A DNA stretch of 64,000 nt from Palsa-504 sp963789225 (GCA_963789225.1 CAWBKD010000021.1:62001-126000), one strand, 5' to 3'; shown: positions 7,266 through 16,233, counted from the stretch's first letter. Notes: generated by a model not told the origin, from the letters alone. Program-made: numbers and translations.

Positions 7266-7673
7266 TCACGTAACGTCGCTCTCCGCGGGGACGCGACGGA
7301 CCCGCAGCGCTGAGCCGACTCCGAATTGCCGGTGCATGCGCTGCTCCCTCGGCCGGAAATAGGTGGTCGCCTCAGCCATCGGGATGACCTCGGGCTCGTC
7401 GACCTCGTAACTGCGCCCGCCGGTGACGAGGGTTGCCGAGCCCTTGGCGAGGACGTTCTTCAGCCAGTCCGTGCCCTCCCCGTAGGGGAGGGCGATCAGG
7501 AAGCTGTTGTCGTGCTCGACGGCTACGACCGGGGTCTGGTACAGGCGACCCGATCGGCGCCCGACATGACGCACGACCGAAGTGCCGGATCCTTCCTTTC
7601 CTGCTGATCTCAGCGCCAGCGGCCGGGTGACCCGGGTCAGCCAGCGCAGGGCGCTGCGAACAGGACCCCTCAT
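7266..7673 (-). CDS. Deazaflavin (F420)-dependent nitroreductase family protein (Ddn-like)
   Basis: 135 residues with the split-barrel Ddn pattern: GTSVVRHVGRRSGRLYQTPVVAVEHDNSFLIALPYGEGTDWLKNVLAKGSATL and a terminal YFRPREQRMHRQFGV. The family uses F420H2 to reduce quinones or nitro compounds at the membrane and may protect against oxidative stress. It is slightly shorter than Ddn (about 150). It lies 48 bases beyond the ABC exporter gene, read in the same direction, but a perfect 9-base inverted repeat separates the two, so co-transcription is uncertain. Confidence 0.88.
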   Translation of the reverse strand: MRGPVRSALRWLTRVTRPLALRSAGKEGSGTSVVRHVGRRSGRLYQTPVVAVEHDNSFLIALPYGEGTDWLKNVLAKGSATLVTGGRSYEVDEPEVIPMAEATTYFRPREQRMHRQFGVGSALRVRRVPAESDVT

Positions 7674-7682
7674 GGTCGCAGT

Positions 7683-7722
7683 GTTCTCCGAATACCCGTA
7701 CCGCGCAACAGGGTCGGAGAAC
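7683..7722. repeat. Perfect 9-base inverted repeat between ABC exporter and Ddn-like gene
   Basis: GTTCTCCGA (7683-7691) and TCGGAGAAC (7714-7722) flank 22 bases; the right arm reaches the ABC stop codon and the left arm ends 10 bases before the Ddn-like start. It could terminate the exporter transcript or serve as an operator for the downstream gene. Confidence 0.5.
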
Positions 7723-10700
7723 TAGGCGACAAGTTCTGATTCGCCGGTGAAGGCGGCCCAGAGCGCGGCGTAGGTGCCGTCCGCCGCCAGTAGTTCGTCG
7801 TGGCTGCCGATCTCCGCGATCCGCCCGGCGTCCATGACCACGATCCGGTCCGCGCGGGCGGCGGTGGTGAGGCGGTGGGCGACCACGATGGTGGTGCGGG
7901 CCGCGGTCAGCTCGCTGATGGCGTGGTTCACCGCCGCCTCGGCGGCCAGGTCCAGGGCGGCGGTCGCCTCGTCGAGCAGCAGGATGGCGGGGTCGGCGAG
8001 CTGGGCGCGGGCGAGAGCGATGAGCTGCCGCTGGCCGGCCGACAGGTTGCGGCCGCGCTCGGAAACCTGGTGGTCGTAGCCGCCCGGCAGGCCGCTGATC
8101 ATGTCGTGCGCCCCGGTGGCGCGGGCCGCGGCCTCGACCTCGGCCTCACTCGCGTCCGGCCTGGCGTACCTGATCGAATCCCGGACCGTCCCGGCGAACA
8201 GGTACGACTCCTGCGGGACGACGCCGAGCCGGTGGCGGTAGCTGGCCAGGTCGTAGTCGCGGACGTCGGTGCCGTCGACCAGGACCGCCCCGCCGGTCAC
8301 GTCGTAAAATCGCGCGACGAGCTTGACCAGGGTCGACTTGCCTGCCCCGGTCTGGCCGACCAGGGCGACGGTCTCGCCAGGCTCGATGGTCAGGCTGGCC
8401 CCGTCGATCGCGTTGACCTCGCTGCTCGTGTAGCCGAAGTCCACGTCGCGTAGCTCGATGCGGCCGCGCAGCCGGCCCGGGACGACCGGATGGCTGGGCT
8501 CGGGGGTGGACGTGCCCAGCCTGAGCAGCTCCGTGATCCGACGTAGGCCCACCATGGCCTGCTGGTAGCCGTCGAAGACCTGGGAGAGCTGCTGGACGGG
8601 GGAGAAGACCATGTCGATGTAGAGCAGGTACGCGATCAGCGCGCCCGCGGTAAGGGTGCCGTTGCGCACCTGGCCGGTGGCGGCGACCAGGACGATCGCG
8701 CCCGCCACGGTCGACAGCGTCTGCACGAACGGGAAGTACACCGCGATATACCGCTGCGTCCGCAGCCGTGTGACCCGGAAGGCATCGCTGAGCCTGCCGA
8801 ACCTGGCCCGGTTGGTTAGCTCGCGGCGGAACGCCTGGGTCACCCGCAGGCCGGCCACGTTCTCCGCGAAGTCCGCGTTGACGGCGGCGACCTTTTCCCG
8901 CGCCTCGTTGTACGCCTTGGCCGACTTGGACCGGAACACCACGGTCGCGGCCACCAGCACGGGGAAGATGCAGAGGATGTAAAGCCCGAGCCGCAGGTTG
9001 ATGATGAGCAGCGCGGCGAGCACGCCGAAGAAGGTGAGCACGGAGCTGACCATGGTGATCAGGCCGGTCTGCAGGAACGTGGACAGGGCGTCCACGTCGG
9101 TGGTCATCCTGGTCATGATCCGGCCGGACATCTCGCGCTCGTAGAAGTCCAGGCCGAGCCGCTGGAGCTGGGCGAAGATCTTGACCCGCAGGGTGAACAG
9201 CAGCCGCTCCCCGTTGCGCCCGACCACCATCGTCTCGGCGATGTTGATGAGCCAGTCGGCCAGCACGATGGCGAGCCCGATGAGGGACACGACGATGATC
9301 GCGTGGAAGACCTTGGTCTCGACCCCGTTGTCGATGCCGTTCCTGACCAGCGCAGGCAGCGCGAGCCCCGCCAGGGCGTCCAGGCCGTCCAGGATCAGCC
9401 CGGCGATCAGCGCGAACATTAGCGGCCGCAGCAGCCTGCGCAATGTGAAATGCCTGTCCGCCGCCCGGGCCCGGCCGAGGTCCACGTTCGGCACGTCCCT
9501 GGCCGGCGGCAGCGCCTCGACCTGGGCGAGCAACTGGGGCGACGGGGGCAGGCTGGCGAACGTGCCGGAGAGGTTCGCGCCCCCGACCCCGGCCCCCCCG
9601 CCGCGGCCGCGTCCGGATCCCCGGCCGCCTGCGCCGCCGAGCCGGGCCAGGCCCTGAGCGCCCGCCGGCGACAAGCCGGCCATGGTCCCGCGCCCGTCGA
9701 ACGCCTCTTCCACGGTGTGGCCGGCACGCGTCCGGACCAGGACGGCGGCGTCGGGCCCGGCCTCCGGGCCGGTGATGAGCTGCCGGTACAGCGCGCTGCG
9801 CTCGGTCAGCTCCTCATGGGTGCCGCTGTCGGCGACCCGGCCCTGGTCGAGGACCACGATCCGGTCGGCCAGGTTCAGCGTTGAGCGCCGGTGCGCGATG
9901 ATCAGCGTGGTACGCCCGCGCATGATCTCGCGCAGCGCGGCGTGGATCTCCGCCTCCAGGCGCGGGTCGATGGCCGAGGTCGCGTCGTCCAGCAGGAGCA
10001 GCCTGGGGTTGGTGATCAGCGCGCGGGCCAGGGCCACCCGCTGTCGCTGCCCGCCGGAAAGCGTCAGGCCCTGCTCGCCGACCACAGAGTCGTAGCCCTG
10101 GGGGAGCCGCTCGATGAACTCGTGGGCCTGCGCCGCCTGGGCTGCGGCGATGATCTCGTCTTGGGTGGCGTCCGGCCTGCCGTAGGCGATGTTCGCCCGC
10201 ACCGTGTCGGAGAACAGGAAGCTGTCCTCCATGACCAGGCCGATCGCGGCCCGCAGCGAATCGCGCGTCACGTCCGCGATGTTGTGCCCGCCGATGCTGA
10301 CCGAGCCGCCCTCCGGGTCGTAGAACCGGGGCAGCAGCAGCGCGATGGTGGACTTGCCCGAGCCGGACGCGCCGACCACGGCGACCGTCTCGCCGGGCGC
10401 CACGCGGAACGAAAGGCCGCGCAAGACGGGTTCGGAGGCCACGTAGCCGAATTGGACGTCGTCGAAGCTGATGCCGTTCGCGTCCGGCGGGAGCGCGATC
10501 GCGTCCGGCTTGTCGCTGATCACCGGGCGCGAGTCGATGATGTCGAACACCCGGATGACGCTGGCGCGCGCTTCCTGCCCGATGGTGACCATCATGGTCA
10601 GCGTGCGGACCGGGCCGCTCATCTGGGCCAGGTAGGCGGAGAACGCGAGGAACGTGCCGAGGGTGATGGATCCGTGAATGGCCAGCCAGCCGCCGAGCGC

Positions 10701-11417
10701 GAGCACGCCGACCACGCCGAGCGAGGGGATGGCCGTCAGCGCGGGGTTGTACCAGGCCGTCAGCCTGATCATGCGCAGCCGGGACGCGAACAGCCGCGAG
10801 CTGGCTTCCTCCAGCCGCTCCTGTTCCTGCTCCTCCTGCCCGAAGCCCTTGATGACCCGCACTCCGCCGATGGCCTCATCCACGATCCCGGCCACGTCGC
10901 CTGACTGCTGCTGGGCGTCCCAGCTCGCCGGGAACAACTTGCGCCGCGACGCCAGCGCGATCATCCACAGGGCCGGGGCGACCACCACGGTCACGAGGGT
11001 GAGCACCGGAGAAAGCACGACCATGATGCCGAGGGACGCGATGAACAGCGCCAGGTTCCCGAGCGTGATCGGCACCATGGACAGCAGGCCCTGCACCATG
11101 TTCAGGTCGGAGATGGACCGGCCGATGAGCTGCCCCGTATGGATCTCGTCCTGGCGGGCGGCGTCCAGCCGGGACAGCGATTCGAGGAGCTCGGTCCGCA
11201 AGTCATACTGCACGTCAAGGGAAACCCGGCCCCCGTTGTAGCGGCGCAGGTAGATGCCGGCGAAGTTGACCGCCGCCGCGACCAGCAGCAGGGTCGCGAG
11301 CGGCCAGACCGACTGCCGGTGCGTGATGATGACGTCGTCGATGATCCGCCGCTGGATCAGCGGGATCGAGGCCGTGGCCACGGTAGCCACCAGGGCCCCG
11401 CCCAGCGAGATGACCAC
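7722..11417 (-). CDS. Single-chain double ABC exporter (TMD-NBD-TMD-NBD)
   Basis: 1231 residues from GTG 11417 and two complete ABC exporter halves fused in one chain. Half 1 has the membrane domain (residues 1-300) and an ATPase with Walker A GASGSGKST, signature LSGGQRQR and LLLDDATSAID. A Gly-rich linker (GRGGGAGVGG) follows, then half 2 with Walker A GQTGAGKST, degenerate signature LSAGQRQL and LLLDEATAALD. Bacteria usually encode these as two genes. The first membrane helix begins at residue 1 of this start; the open frame continues upstream to about 11528 with GWLRRLAAYCWRYRRN, the expected elbow region, but has no ATG, GTG or TTG. A CTG at 11528 is preceded by GGAGGG, so the true start may be there. 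Substrate unknown; lipid or drug export is typical. Confidence 0.93.
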   Translation of the reverse strand: MVISLGGALVATVATASIPLIQRRIIDDVIITHRQSVWPLATLLLVAAAVNFAGIYLRRYNGGRVSLDVQYDLRTELLESLSRLDAARQDEIHTGQLIGRSISDLNMVQGLLSMVPITLGNLALFIASLGIMVVLSPVLTLVTVVVAPALWMIALASRRKLFPASWDAQQQSGDVAGIVDEAIGGVRVIKGFGQEEQEQERLEEASSRLFASRLRMIRLTAWYNPALTAIPSLGVVGVLALGGWLAIHGSITLGTFLAFSAYLAQMSGPVRTLTMMVTIGQEARASVIRVFDIIDSRPVISDKPDAIALPPDANGISFDDVQFGYVASEPVLRGLSFRVAPGETVAVVGASGSGKSTIALLLPRFYDPEGGSVSIGGHNIADVTRDSLRAAIGLVMEDSFLFSDTVRANIAYGRPDATQDEIIAAAQAAQAHEFIERLPQGYDSVVGEQGLTLSGGQRQRVALARALITNPRLLLLDDATSAIDPRLEAEIHAALREIMRGRTTLIIAHRRSTLNLADRIVVLDQGRVADSGTHEELTERSALYRQLITGPEAGPDAAVLVRTRAGHTVEEAFDGRGTMAGLSPAGAQGLARLGGAGGRGSGRGRGGGAGVGGANLSGTFASLPPSPQLLAQVEALPPARDVPNVDLGRARAADRHFTLRRLLRPLMFALIAGLILDGLDALAGLALPALVRNGIDNGVETKVFHAIIVVSLIGLAIVLADWLINIAETMVVGRNGERLLFTLRVKIFAQLQRLGLDFYEREMSGRIMTRMTTDVDALSTFLQTGLITMVSSVLTFFGVLAALLIINLRLGLYILCIFPVLVAATVVFRSKSAKAYNEAREKVAAVNADFAENVAGLRVTQAFRRELTNRARFGRLSDAFRVTRLRTQRYIAVYFPFVQTLSTVAGAIVLVAATGQVRNGTLTAGALIAYLLYIDMVFSPVQQLSQVFDGYQQAMVGLRRITELLRLGTSTPEPSHPVVPGRLRGRIELRDVDFGYTSSEVNAIDGASLTIEPGETVALVGQTGAGKSTLVKLVARFYDVTGGAVLVDGTDVRDYDLASYRHRLGVVPQESYLFAGTVRDSIRYARPDASEAEVEAAARATGAHDMISGLPGGYDHQVSERGRNLSAGQRQLIALARAQLADPAILLLDEATAALDLAAEAAVNHAISELTAARTTIVVAHRLTTAARADRIVVMDAGRIAEIGSHDELLAADGTYAALWAAFTGESELVA

Positions 11418-11808
11418 GTTCCTGCGGTAGCGCCAGCAATAGGCCGCCAGCCGTCGCAGCCACCCGCCGGCCTGCGCCGACCCTCCCGCAGCCTGCCTGT
11501 CCGCCGCGCTCCCCGTCCGCCCTGACAGTGTTACCGGCCCTCCTCAGCCATCGCCGCCCGCAGACAGGCTAACAACATGAGCCGGGCGTTTCATTTCCCA
11601 AACTAAGGATTCCCCAGGGCGACGCGGGAGTGACTTTGACACGTACCGGTCGCGACTTACCAGTCGCCTGGCGTCCGCGTCGGCGGGTAGGTGGGCGGCT
11701 TCTCTTGGCCAGGGGACAGTCATGTGCCCACAACTCATCAGGAAGACCCATCCGAAACCCTCGCGGGGATAAGACCAGGCCAGAACGTCCCCGCAGGGTC
11801 GTCCGTAC
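11418..11808. other. Intergenic region between ABC exporter and molybdo-oxidoreductase
   Basis: The part to about 11528 is probably the N-terminal coding end of the ABC exporter (see that entry), with the possible ribosome site GGAGGG at 11538-11543. The remaining 280 bases are moderately less GC-rich near 11570-11620. I see no convincing protein, RNA gene or strong promoter; short frames on both strands look like shadows. Confidence 0.5.
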
Positions 11809-13650
11809 CTACCCGACGCTGACCTGGACCATCGGGTAACCCGTGGCCCCGTTGGGTTCCGGCGGCTCCTCCAGCCCGGTCTGCGTGTAGCCGGTGGCAT
11901 CGGTGGCCCGGCATTCGACGGTGTGGTTCCCGGGGGTCGCCTCCCACTCCCAGACCCACTGGCGCCAGGTGTCGATGCCGGGCACGGCCGCCAGCGTGGC
12001 CAGGTTCCACGGACCGGAGTCGACGCGCACGTGGACGGCGTCGATGCCCTTGTGCTGGGCCCACGCCACGCCGGCTACCGCGGTCTGGCCGGCCTTGAGC
12101 TGGCCCAGCCCGGTCGGCACGTCGATCCGCGATTCGGTCTTGATCGGGGCCTGCTGTGACCAGCCGCGCACGGCCCAGTATGCGTAGTTGCCCGCGAACG
12201 TGGTGACGTTGATGTCCGTCACCCACTTCGTGGCGGACACGTACCCGTACAGTCCGGGGACGACCATGCGGACCGGGAAGCCGTGCGCGACGGGCAGCGC
12301 CTGACCGTTCATCGCCACCGCGAGCAGCGCGTCCCGGCCGTCCATCACGGTCTGGATCGGGGTGCCCGACGTGAACCCGTCCACCGACGTGCACATCAAC
12401 TGGTCCGCCCCGGCCTTGATCCCGGCCTGGCGCAGCACGCTGGCCAGCTTCACGCCCAGCCAGAGCGCGTTGCCGATGTACGGCCCGGCGACCGGGTTGG
12501 ACACGCAGCACAGGGTCACGTAGTCCTCGATCAGCGGCATACGGATCAATTCGTCGAAGCCGAGCGTGATCTCGCGCTGCACCATGCCGTGGATCCGCAG
12601 TTGCCAGCTCGAGGGATCGACCTGGGGCAGGACGATCGCGGTGTCCACCCGGTAGAAGTCAGTGTCGGACGTGATGAACGGGGTCAGGCCCGGTATGTCC
12701 AGGTTGACGCCCGGGGGCAGGCCCGGGACGGTCTGCGCGGGCTTGGGGATCCGCAGGGCGCTGCGCGCGCTGGCCACGCTGCTCCGCTCGGCGAGCAGTC
12801 GGCCCGCGAGCCCGGCCACGACGGCGACCCCCGCGGTCGCGGCGCTCGCGGCCAGGAAGCTCCTGCGCTGCGGGGCAGCATGGGCGGCCGGGCGGACCGG
12901 GCCGACTCCCTGCGCAGGCCTGTCCGGCTGCTTCGGCCCGGAGGGCCTGATCACCGAACCCGAGGCGGGCGGCTGACCCGCGTCGGTGGGCAGGTCTGGC
13001 AGGGCGGGCTGATCCGCGGTGGGCTGATCAGGGAGGGCCGGATCCGCCATGAACGGATCCGCGGGGGAGGCCTCCGGCGGCGCGGCCGGGTCCGCGCCCT
13101 TTGGCCCGGCCGGTTCGGTGACGGCCCAGGCCGCGTCCCAGGAGTCGAAGTGCCACTTGTCCTGGCTGGCCGGAGCCTGCTGGGTGGCCAGGCGGATCAG
13201 CATGCGCAGCACGAAGGCTGCCGCCGCCGTCGCGGCCAGGGTGGGCAGCACGCTGGCAAACGTGGCGGTGGGCCGCGTCGTGGCGGCGATCAGCCCGACG
13301 ACCGCGAAAACCGCCAGGCCCGCCATGCCGTAGGCCAGCCGGCGCGTGGCCAGCGCGCCGATCACGGCGGCGAATATCGCGAGGACGACCAGGATGCCGC
13401 TCACCAGGACGAGCTTGTCGTCGGAGCCGAACTCGTTGATGGCGAAGTTCTTCAGCCACGGCGGCGTGAAGTCGATCTGCAGCTGCCCGACCGCGACTAC
13501 CGGCGATGCGTTAGCGCTGGTGAAACCCGCCACGAGCTGCCCCACGCCCAGCGCCGTGCCCGCGGCCAGCAGCCCGGCGATGACGCCGAGGCCCGCCCGT
13601 CGGTGACCTCCCGCGCGCCTGCGACTCCGTCCTGTCCCGTCCATCCTCAT
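11809..13650 (-). CDS. Membrane-anchored sulfite oxidase-family molybdopterin oxidoreductase
   Basis: 613 residues. The N-terminal part has about four membrane helices (GVIAGLLAAGTALGVGQLVAG, LVLVSGILVVLAIFAAVIGAL, LAYGMAGLAVFAVVGLIA, and VLPTLAATAAAAFVLRML), then a Pro/Ala/Asp-rich linker, a Tat-like region before another hydrophobic stretch (RRSFLAASAATAGVAVVAGLAG), and the Mo-cofactor domain from about residue 300. The molybdenum ligand Cys lies in YVTLCCVSN; GFPVRMVVPGLYG and KWVTDI are also family hallmarks. A C-terminal Mo-co dimerisation domain ends the protein. It acts outside the membrane, probably on an oxyanion or a thiol/methionine-type substrate. It is divergent from sigK, with an apparent SigK promoter of its own. 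Confidence 0.92.
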   Translation of the reverse strand: MRMDGTGRSRRRAGGHRRAGLGVIAGLLAAGTALGVGQLVAGFTSANASPVVAVGQLQIDFTPPWLKNFAINEFGSDDKLVLVSGILVVLAIFAAVIGALATRRLAYGMAGLAVFAVVGLIAATTRPTATFASVLPTLAATAAAAFVLRMLIRLATQQAPASQDKWHFDSWDAAWAVTEPAGPKGADPAAPPEASPADPFMADPALPDQPTADQPALPDLPTDAGQPPASGSVIRPSGPKQPDRPAQGVGPVRPAAHAAPQRRSFLAASAATAGVAVVAGLAGRLLAERSSVASARSALRIPKPAQTVPGLPPGVNLDIPGLTPFITSDTDFYRVDTAIVLPQVDPSSWQLRIHGMVQREITLGFDELIRMPLIEDYVTLCCVSNPVAGPYIGNALWLGVKLASVLRQAGIKAGADQLMCTSVDGFTSGTPIQTVMDGRDALLAVAMNGQALPVAHGFPVRMVVPGLYGYVSATKWVTDINVTTFAGNYAYWAVRGWSQQAPIKTESRIDVPTGLGQLKAGQTAVAGVAWAQHKGIDAVHVRVDSGPWNLATLAAVPGIDTWRQWVWEWEATPGNHTVECRATDATGYTQTGLEEPPEPNGATGYPMVQVSVG

Positions 13651-13656
13651 GTCCTT

Positions 13657-13684
13657 TATTCGGTGCGGCGGCAGCGCGGGTTTG
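13657..13684 (-). promoter_or_regulatory. Candidate SigK promoter of the molybdo-oxidoreductase
   Basis: Leftward, CAAACC (13679-13684), 15 bases, then CCGAATA (13657-13663). The -10 CCGAAT is that described for mycobacterial SigK promoters. The gene's ATG (13650) begins only 7 bases after the -10, so the transcript would be nearly leaderless. An AAAGGA just before that ATG would instead suit ATG 13644. Confidence 0.6.
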
Positions 13685-13694
13685 CTCCTGCGGC

Positions 13695-13722
13695 CAAACC
13701 GTGACGGCTCCTGCTACGAATA
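13695..13722 (+). promoter_or_regulatory. Candidate SigK autoregulatory promoter
   Basis: CAAACC (13695-13700), 15 bases, then ACGAATA (13716-13722), the same elements and exact spacing as on the opposite strand. The sigK ATG (13729) starts 6 bases later, again implying a leaderless or near-leaderless transcript. Confidence 0.6.
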
Positions 13723-13728
13723 TCAATC

Positions 13729-14331
13729 ATGAGGGCTTCGGACCGCCCGGAACACCGGAATCCCGCGCGGCATGCCCCGCAGGCTGGTCACGGAACCGAT
13801 CTGGCCGTTCAGCTCGGCCTGGTGGCGCGGGGGGACGCGGCCGCGTTCGAGGCCGTCTACGAGCAGGTCGGCCCGGCGGTCCTGGGCATCGTCAGGCGGG
13901 TGATCCGCGATCCCGCCCAGTCCGAGGAAGTCGCCCAGGAGGTCCTGCTCGAGGTGTGGCGGACCGCGTTCAAGTTCGACACCAGCCGGGGCAGCGCCAT
14001 CGCCTGGGTCATGATGCTGGCCCACCGCCGGGCCGTCGACCGGGTCAGGTCCGTGCAGAAGGAGTCCGAACGCGAGCGGCGGACCGCCACGGCCGATATC
14101 CCGTACGACGAGGTCACCGAGGCGGTGGAGTTGAGGCTCGAGCACGAGCGCGTCCGGCGCTGCCTCGGCTCCCTGACCGAACTGCAGCGCGAGTCGGTCA
14201 CCCTGGCCTACTACGGCGGTTACACGTACGGTCAGGTCGCCATCCTGCTGGACATTCCGACCGGCACGGTAAAGACCAGGATGCGGGACGCGCTGATCAG
14301 GCTCAGGGACTGCCTGGGGGTGACGGGATGA
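13729..14331 (+). CDS. sigK: ECF RNA polymerase sigma factor SigK
   Basis: 200 residues. Region 2 spans about residues 40-110 (FEAVYEQVGPAVLGIVRRV, SEEVAQEVLLEVWRTA, WVMMLAHRRAVDRVRS) and region 4 about 140-195 (LTELQRESVTLAYYGGYTYGQVA, IPTGTVKTRMRDALIRLRDCL). Length and sequence match the SigK family, which in mycobacteria controls secreted redox-linked proteins and is held by RskA. The next gene is rskA, overlapped by ATGA. Candidate SigK promoters precede both this gene and the divergent oxidoreductase, so the regulon probably includes both. Confidence 0.93.
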   Translation: MRASDRPEHRNPARHAPQAGHGTDLAVQLGLVARGDAAAFEAVYEQVGPAVLGIVRRVIRDPAQSEEVAQEVLLEVWRTAFKFDTSRGSAIAWVMMLAHRRAVDRVRSVQKESERERRTATADIPYDEVTEAVELRLEHERVRRCLGSLTELQRESVTLAYYGGYTYGQVAILLDIPTGTVKTRMRDALIRLRDCLGVTG

Positions 14332-15170
14332 AGCTGAGTGACCGGAGACGGAGGTGGCGCAGGGGGACAGGCAGCGACGACCACACCCTGGCCGGGGCCT
14401 ACGCACTGGACGCCCTGTCCGCGCCGGACCGGGCGTCCTTCGAGCGCCACCTGGCCGGGTGCGAAGACTGCGCGCAGGAGATCGCGAGCCTGTGCGAGGC
14501 CACCGCCCGGCTGGCCACGGCCACCGCGGTGACCCCGCCGCCTGGCTTCAAGGAACGAGTGCTCGCGGCCGCGGTCGTCACCAGGCAGCAGGCGCCCGCC
14601 GAAGTTACCGCGGGCTCGCCAGCCGCCGCGACCCGCGCGGCGAGGACCCGGGCCGCGGTCCTTAGGCCCGTCTCCTGGCTCCGCTGGATAGCCCGGCAGG
14701 GCTGGCGGGTCCGCCTGGCTGCGGCGGCCGGCGCCGCGGTGACCGTCGCCGTGCTCGGGGCCGCCCTAGCCTTCGGCCTCGCCAACGGCAGCATGCGGCA
14801 GCAGCTTGACCAGGCCCAATCGAGCAGCCAGCAGATCGTGGCCGTGCTGACCGCGCACGACGCGGTCATGCGGACCCAGGCGGTCTCCGGCGGCGGAACG
14901 GCGACCATCGTGATGTCCCACTCCAGGCACGCGCTGGTCTTCACCGCCGCGGGCCTGCGCGCGCTGCCGTCCTCACGCGGCTACGAGCTGTGGCTGGTCG
15001 GCCCGGCCGGCGACCGCTCGGTGGGCATGCTCCGCGCGGGCAGCCACGGCATGACGGGCCCGGTCATCGCCTCCGGACTGCGCCGGGGGGACCACCTGGT
15101 CCTGACCGCCGAGCCTGCGGGCGGTTCCGGTCGGCCGGACATGCCGATGATGCTGGACGTCGTGCTCTAG
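14328..15170 (+). CDS. rskA: Anti-sigma-K factor RskA
   Basis: 280 residues starting at ATG 14328 inside the sigK stop (ATGA). The cytoplasmic part has the zinc-binding anti-sigma motif with HLAGCEDC preceded by LAGAYALDALS (residues 18-53). One membrane helix follows near residue 135 (AAAAGAAVTVAVLGAALAFGLA), then the extracytoplasmic RskA domain, with GYELWLVGPAGDRSVGMLRAG and a final PDMPMMLDVVL. RskA releases SigK after regulated proteolysis, thought to respond to redox state at the cell surface. Its presence beside a secreted-side molybdo-enzyme suggests that the two share a redox role. Confidence 0.93.
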   Translation: MKLSDRRRRWRRGTGSDDHTLAGAYALDALSAPDRASFERHLAGCEDCAQEIASLCEATARLATATAVTPPPGFKERVLAAAVVTRQQAPAEVTAGSPAAATRAARTRAAVLRPVSWLRWIARQGWRVRLAAAAGAAVTVAVLGAALAFGLANGSMRQQLDQAQSSSQQIVAVLTAHDAVMRTQAVSGGGTATIVMSHSRHALVFTAAGLRALPSSRGYELWLVGPAGDRSVGMLRAGSHGMTGPVIASGLRRGDHLVLTAEPAGGSGRPDMPMMLDVVL

Positions 15171-15326
15171 CCCTGCGATCGGTCACCGTGCGTGTTCGTT
15201 CGCGCCCGCCGCGGAAAATCAGTGCGGGGACATTACGGCAGAAGGCCGTGTCATTCGGACTAACCGCCAGGCTCCGATCCGCAGCCTCCGCCCCAATCGG
15301 CTGATACCCCTGTATCGTGCTTTGTC

Positions 15327-15899
15327 GTGAGTGAATGGATCGGCTGGGTGCGCCGGCTCCGGCGGATGATCTACTCCCGCATGGAGGAGCTGAGCTTCCG
15401 CACGGGCGCCGCCACCGTCGCCGGAGTGCTCGCCGTCGCCGCGACGGCGATCCTGCTGACGCTCACCCAGGGTGGTCATCATTCCGGGCCGCCGCGCGCC
15501 CAAGCGGGTCTGGCCCCGAGCTCGTTCGTGGCCGCCTCGGCGATCGCGCCCTTCTCGCCGTCGGTCACCCATCAGTCCCACTCTCGCCGGTCGGCGGCCG
15601 CGCCGGATGTGCGTTACGTGCCCGGGCCCACCAAGACGCCGACCGCCAAGCCGCAGCCCGCCCCCTCCCCGACCTATCCGATGCCCAGGCATACGTTCCG
15701 GACGAATGCGCCGGTGACGCACAGGCCCAACCCGGGGCCCAGCTTCCCCTGGCCGTGGCCTACCCCGCCCTGGCCGTCGCCGGCATGGCGATGTAGCGGC
15801 CGGCCTTCTCCGGGCGGGGCAGGGGCGCGTGCGCGGCGGCCAGCGCGGCCACGGCGGCGGCCGGCTCGGCTGGCATCGGGGTCACGTGGTCCTCGCTGA
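15327..15899 (+). CDS. Membrane-anchored Pro-rich protein of unknown function
   Basis: 190 residues from GTG 15327. A short basic start (RRLRRMIYSRMEEL) is followed by one hydrophobic helix (AATVAGVLAVAATAILLTLT, about 30-50), then a Ser/Pro/His-rich extracytoplasmic tail with PGPTKTPTAKPQPAPSPTYP and FPWPWPTPPWPSP. The last 45 residues overlap the convergent thioesterase gene by 140 bases and look like Arg/Pro-rich read-through, so a stop may have been lost there. I recognise no family. The codon pattern up to about residue 145 looks coding. Confidence 0.6.
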   Translation: MSEWIGWVRRLRRMIYSRMEELSFRTGAATVAGVLAVAATAILLTLTQGGHHSGPPRAQAGLAPSSFVAASAIAPFSPSVTHQSHSRRSAAAPDVRYVPGPTKTPTAKPQPAPSPTYPMPRHTFRTNAPVTHRPNPGPSFPWPWPTPPWPSPAWRCSGRPSPGGAGARARRPARPRRRPARLASGSRGPR

Positions 15900-16233
15900 C
15901 GTGCAGGAACATCAGCTCGCAGGTCGCGGCCAGCACGTCTGCGCTGGTCATCTGGTGGAACACGTGCAGGCGCTTGGCGTCATATCCGAGCAGCTGGGTC
16001 CGGTAGGTCAGCGCTGCGCCTTCCGTCACGCCGCTGATGAAGCACAGGTGGCTTTCCGCGGTGTAGATCCCGCTGCCGGTCCTGGCCTGGTACGCGGCGC
16101 CGAGGCCGACGTGGTCCAGGAACGCCTCGGTCGCCTCGGTGAACGCCAGGAAGTAGTAGGCGTCCATCATGTGCCCGTTGTAGTCGATCCACTCCGGCGG
16201 CACCGCCCGGCCGCCGGTGTGAAGAAGGCTCAT
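15760..16233 (-). CDS. Hotdog thioesterase, probably betainyl-CoA thioesterase (CdhB-like)
   Basis: 157 residues with the 4HBT-type start PPEWIDYNGHMMDAYYFLAFTEATEAFLDHVGL, where the conserved D-x-N-G-H-M holds the catalytic Asp, then a hotdog core (HLCFISGVTEGAALTYRTQLLGYDAKRLHVFHQM). Close relatives sit in L-carnitine operons as CdhB, or are fused to L-carnitine dehydrogenase, and hydrolyse betainyl-CoA to glycine betaine and CoA. It is the last gene of a leftward run with a peptide-type ABC importer, its ATG overlapping the ATPase stop (ATGA). The locus also has the two other carnitine enzymes, which supports this role. Confidence 0.82.
   Translation of the reverse strand: MSLLHTGGRAVPPEWIDYNGHMMDAYYFLAFTEATEAFLDHVGLGAAYQARTGSGIYTAESHLCFISGVTEGAALTYRTQLLGYDAKRLHVFHQMTSADVLAATCELMFLHVSEDHVTPMPAEPAAAVAALAAAHAPLPRPEKAGRYIAMPATARAG

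Noticed and set aside
11544..11900. 118-residue leftward frame in the ABC/molybdo-oxidoreductase gap
   Set aside because: Low-complexity composition, no ribosome site, and it overlaps the end of the oxidoreductase gene in another frame.
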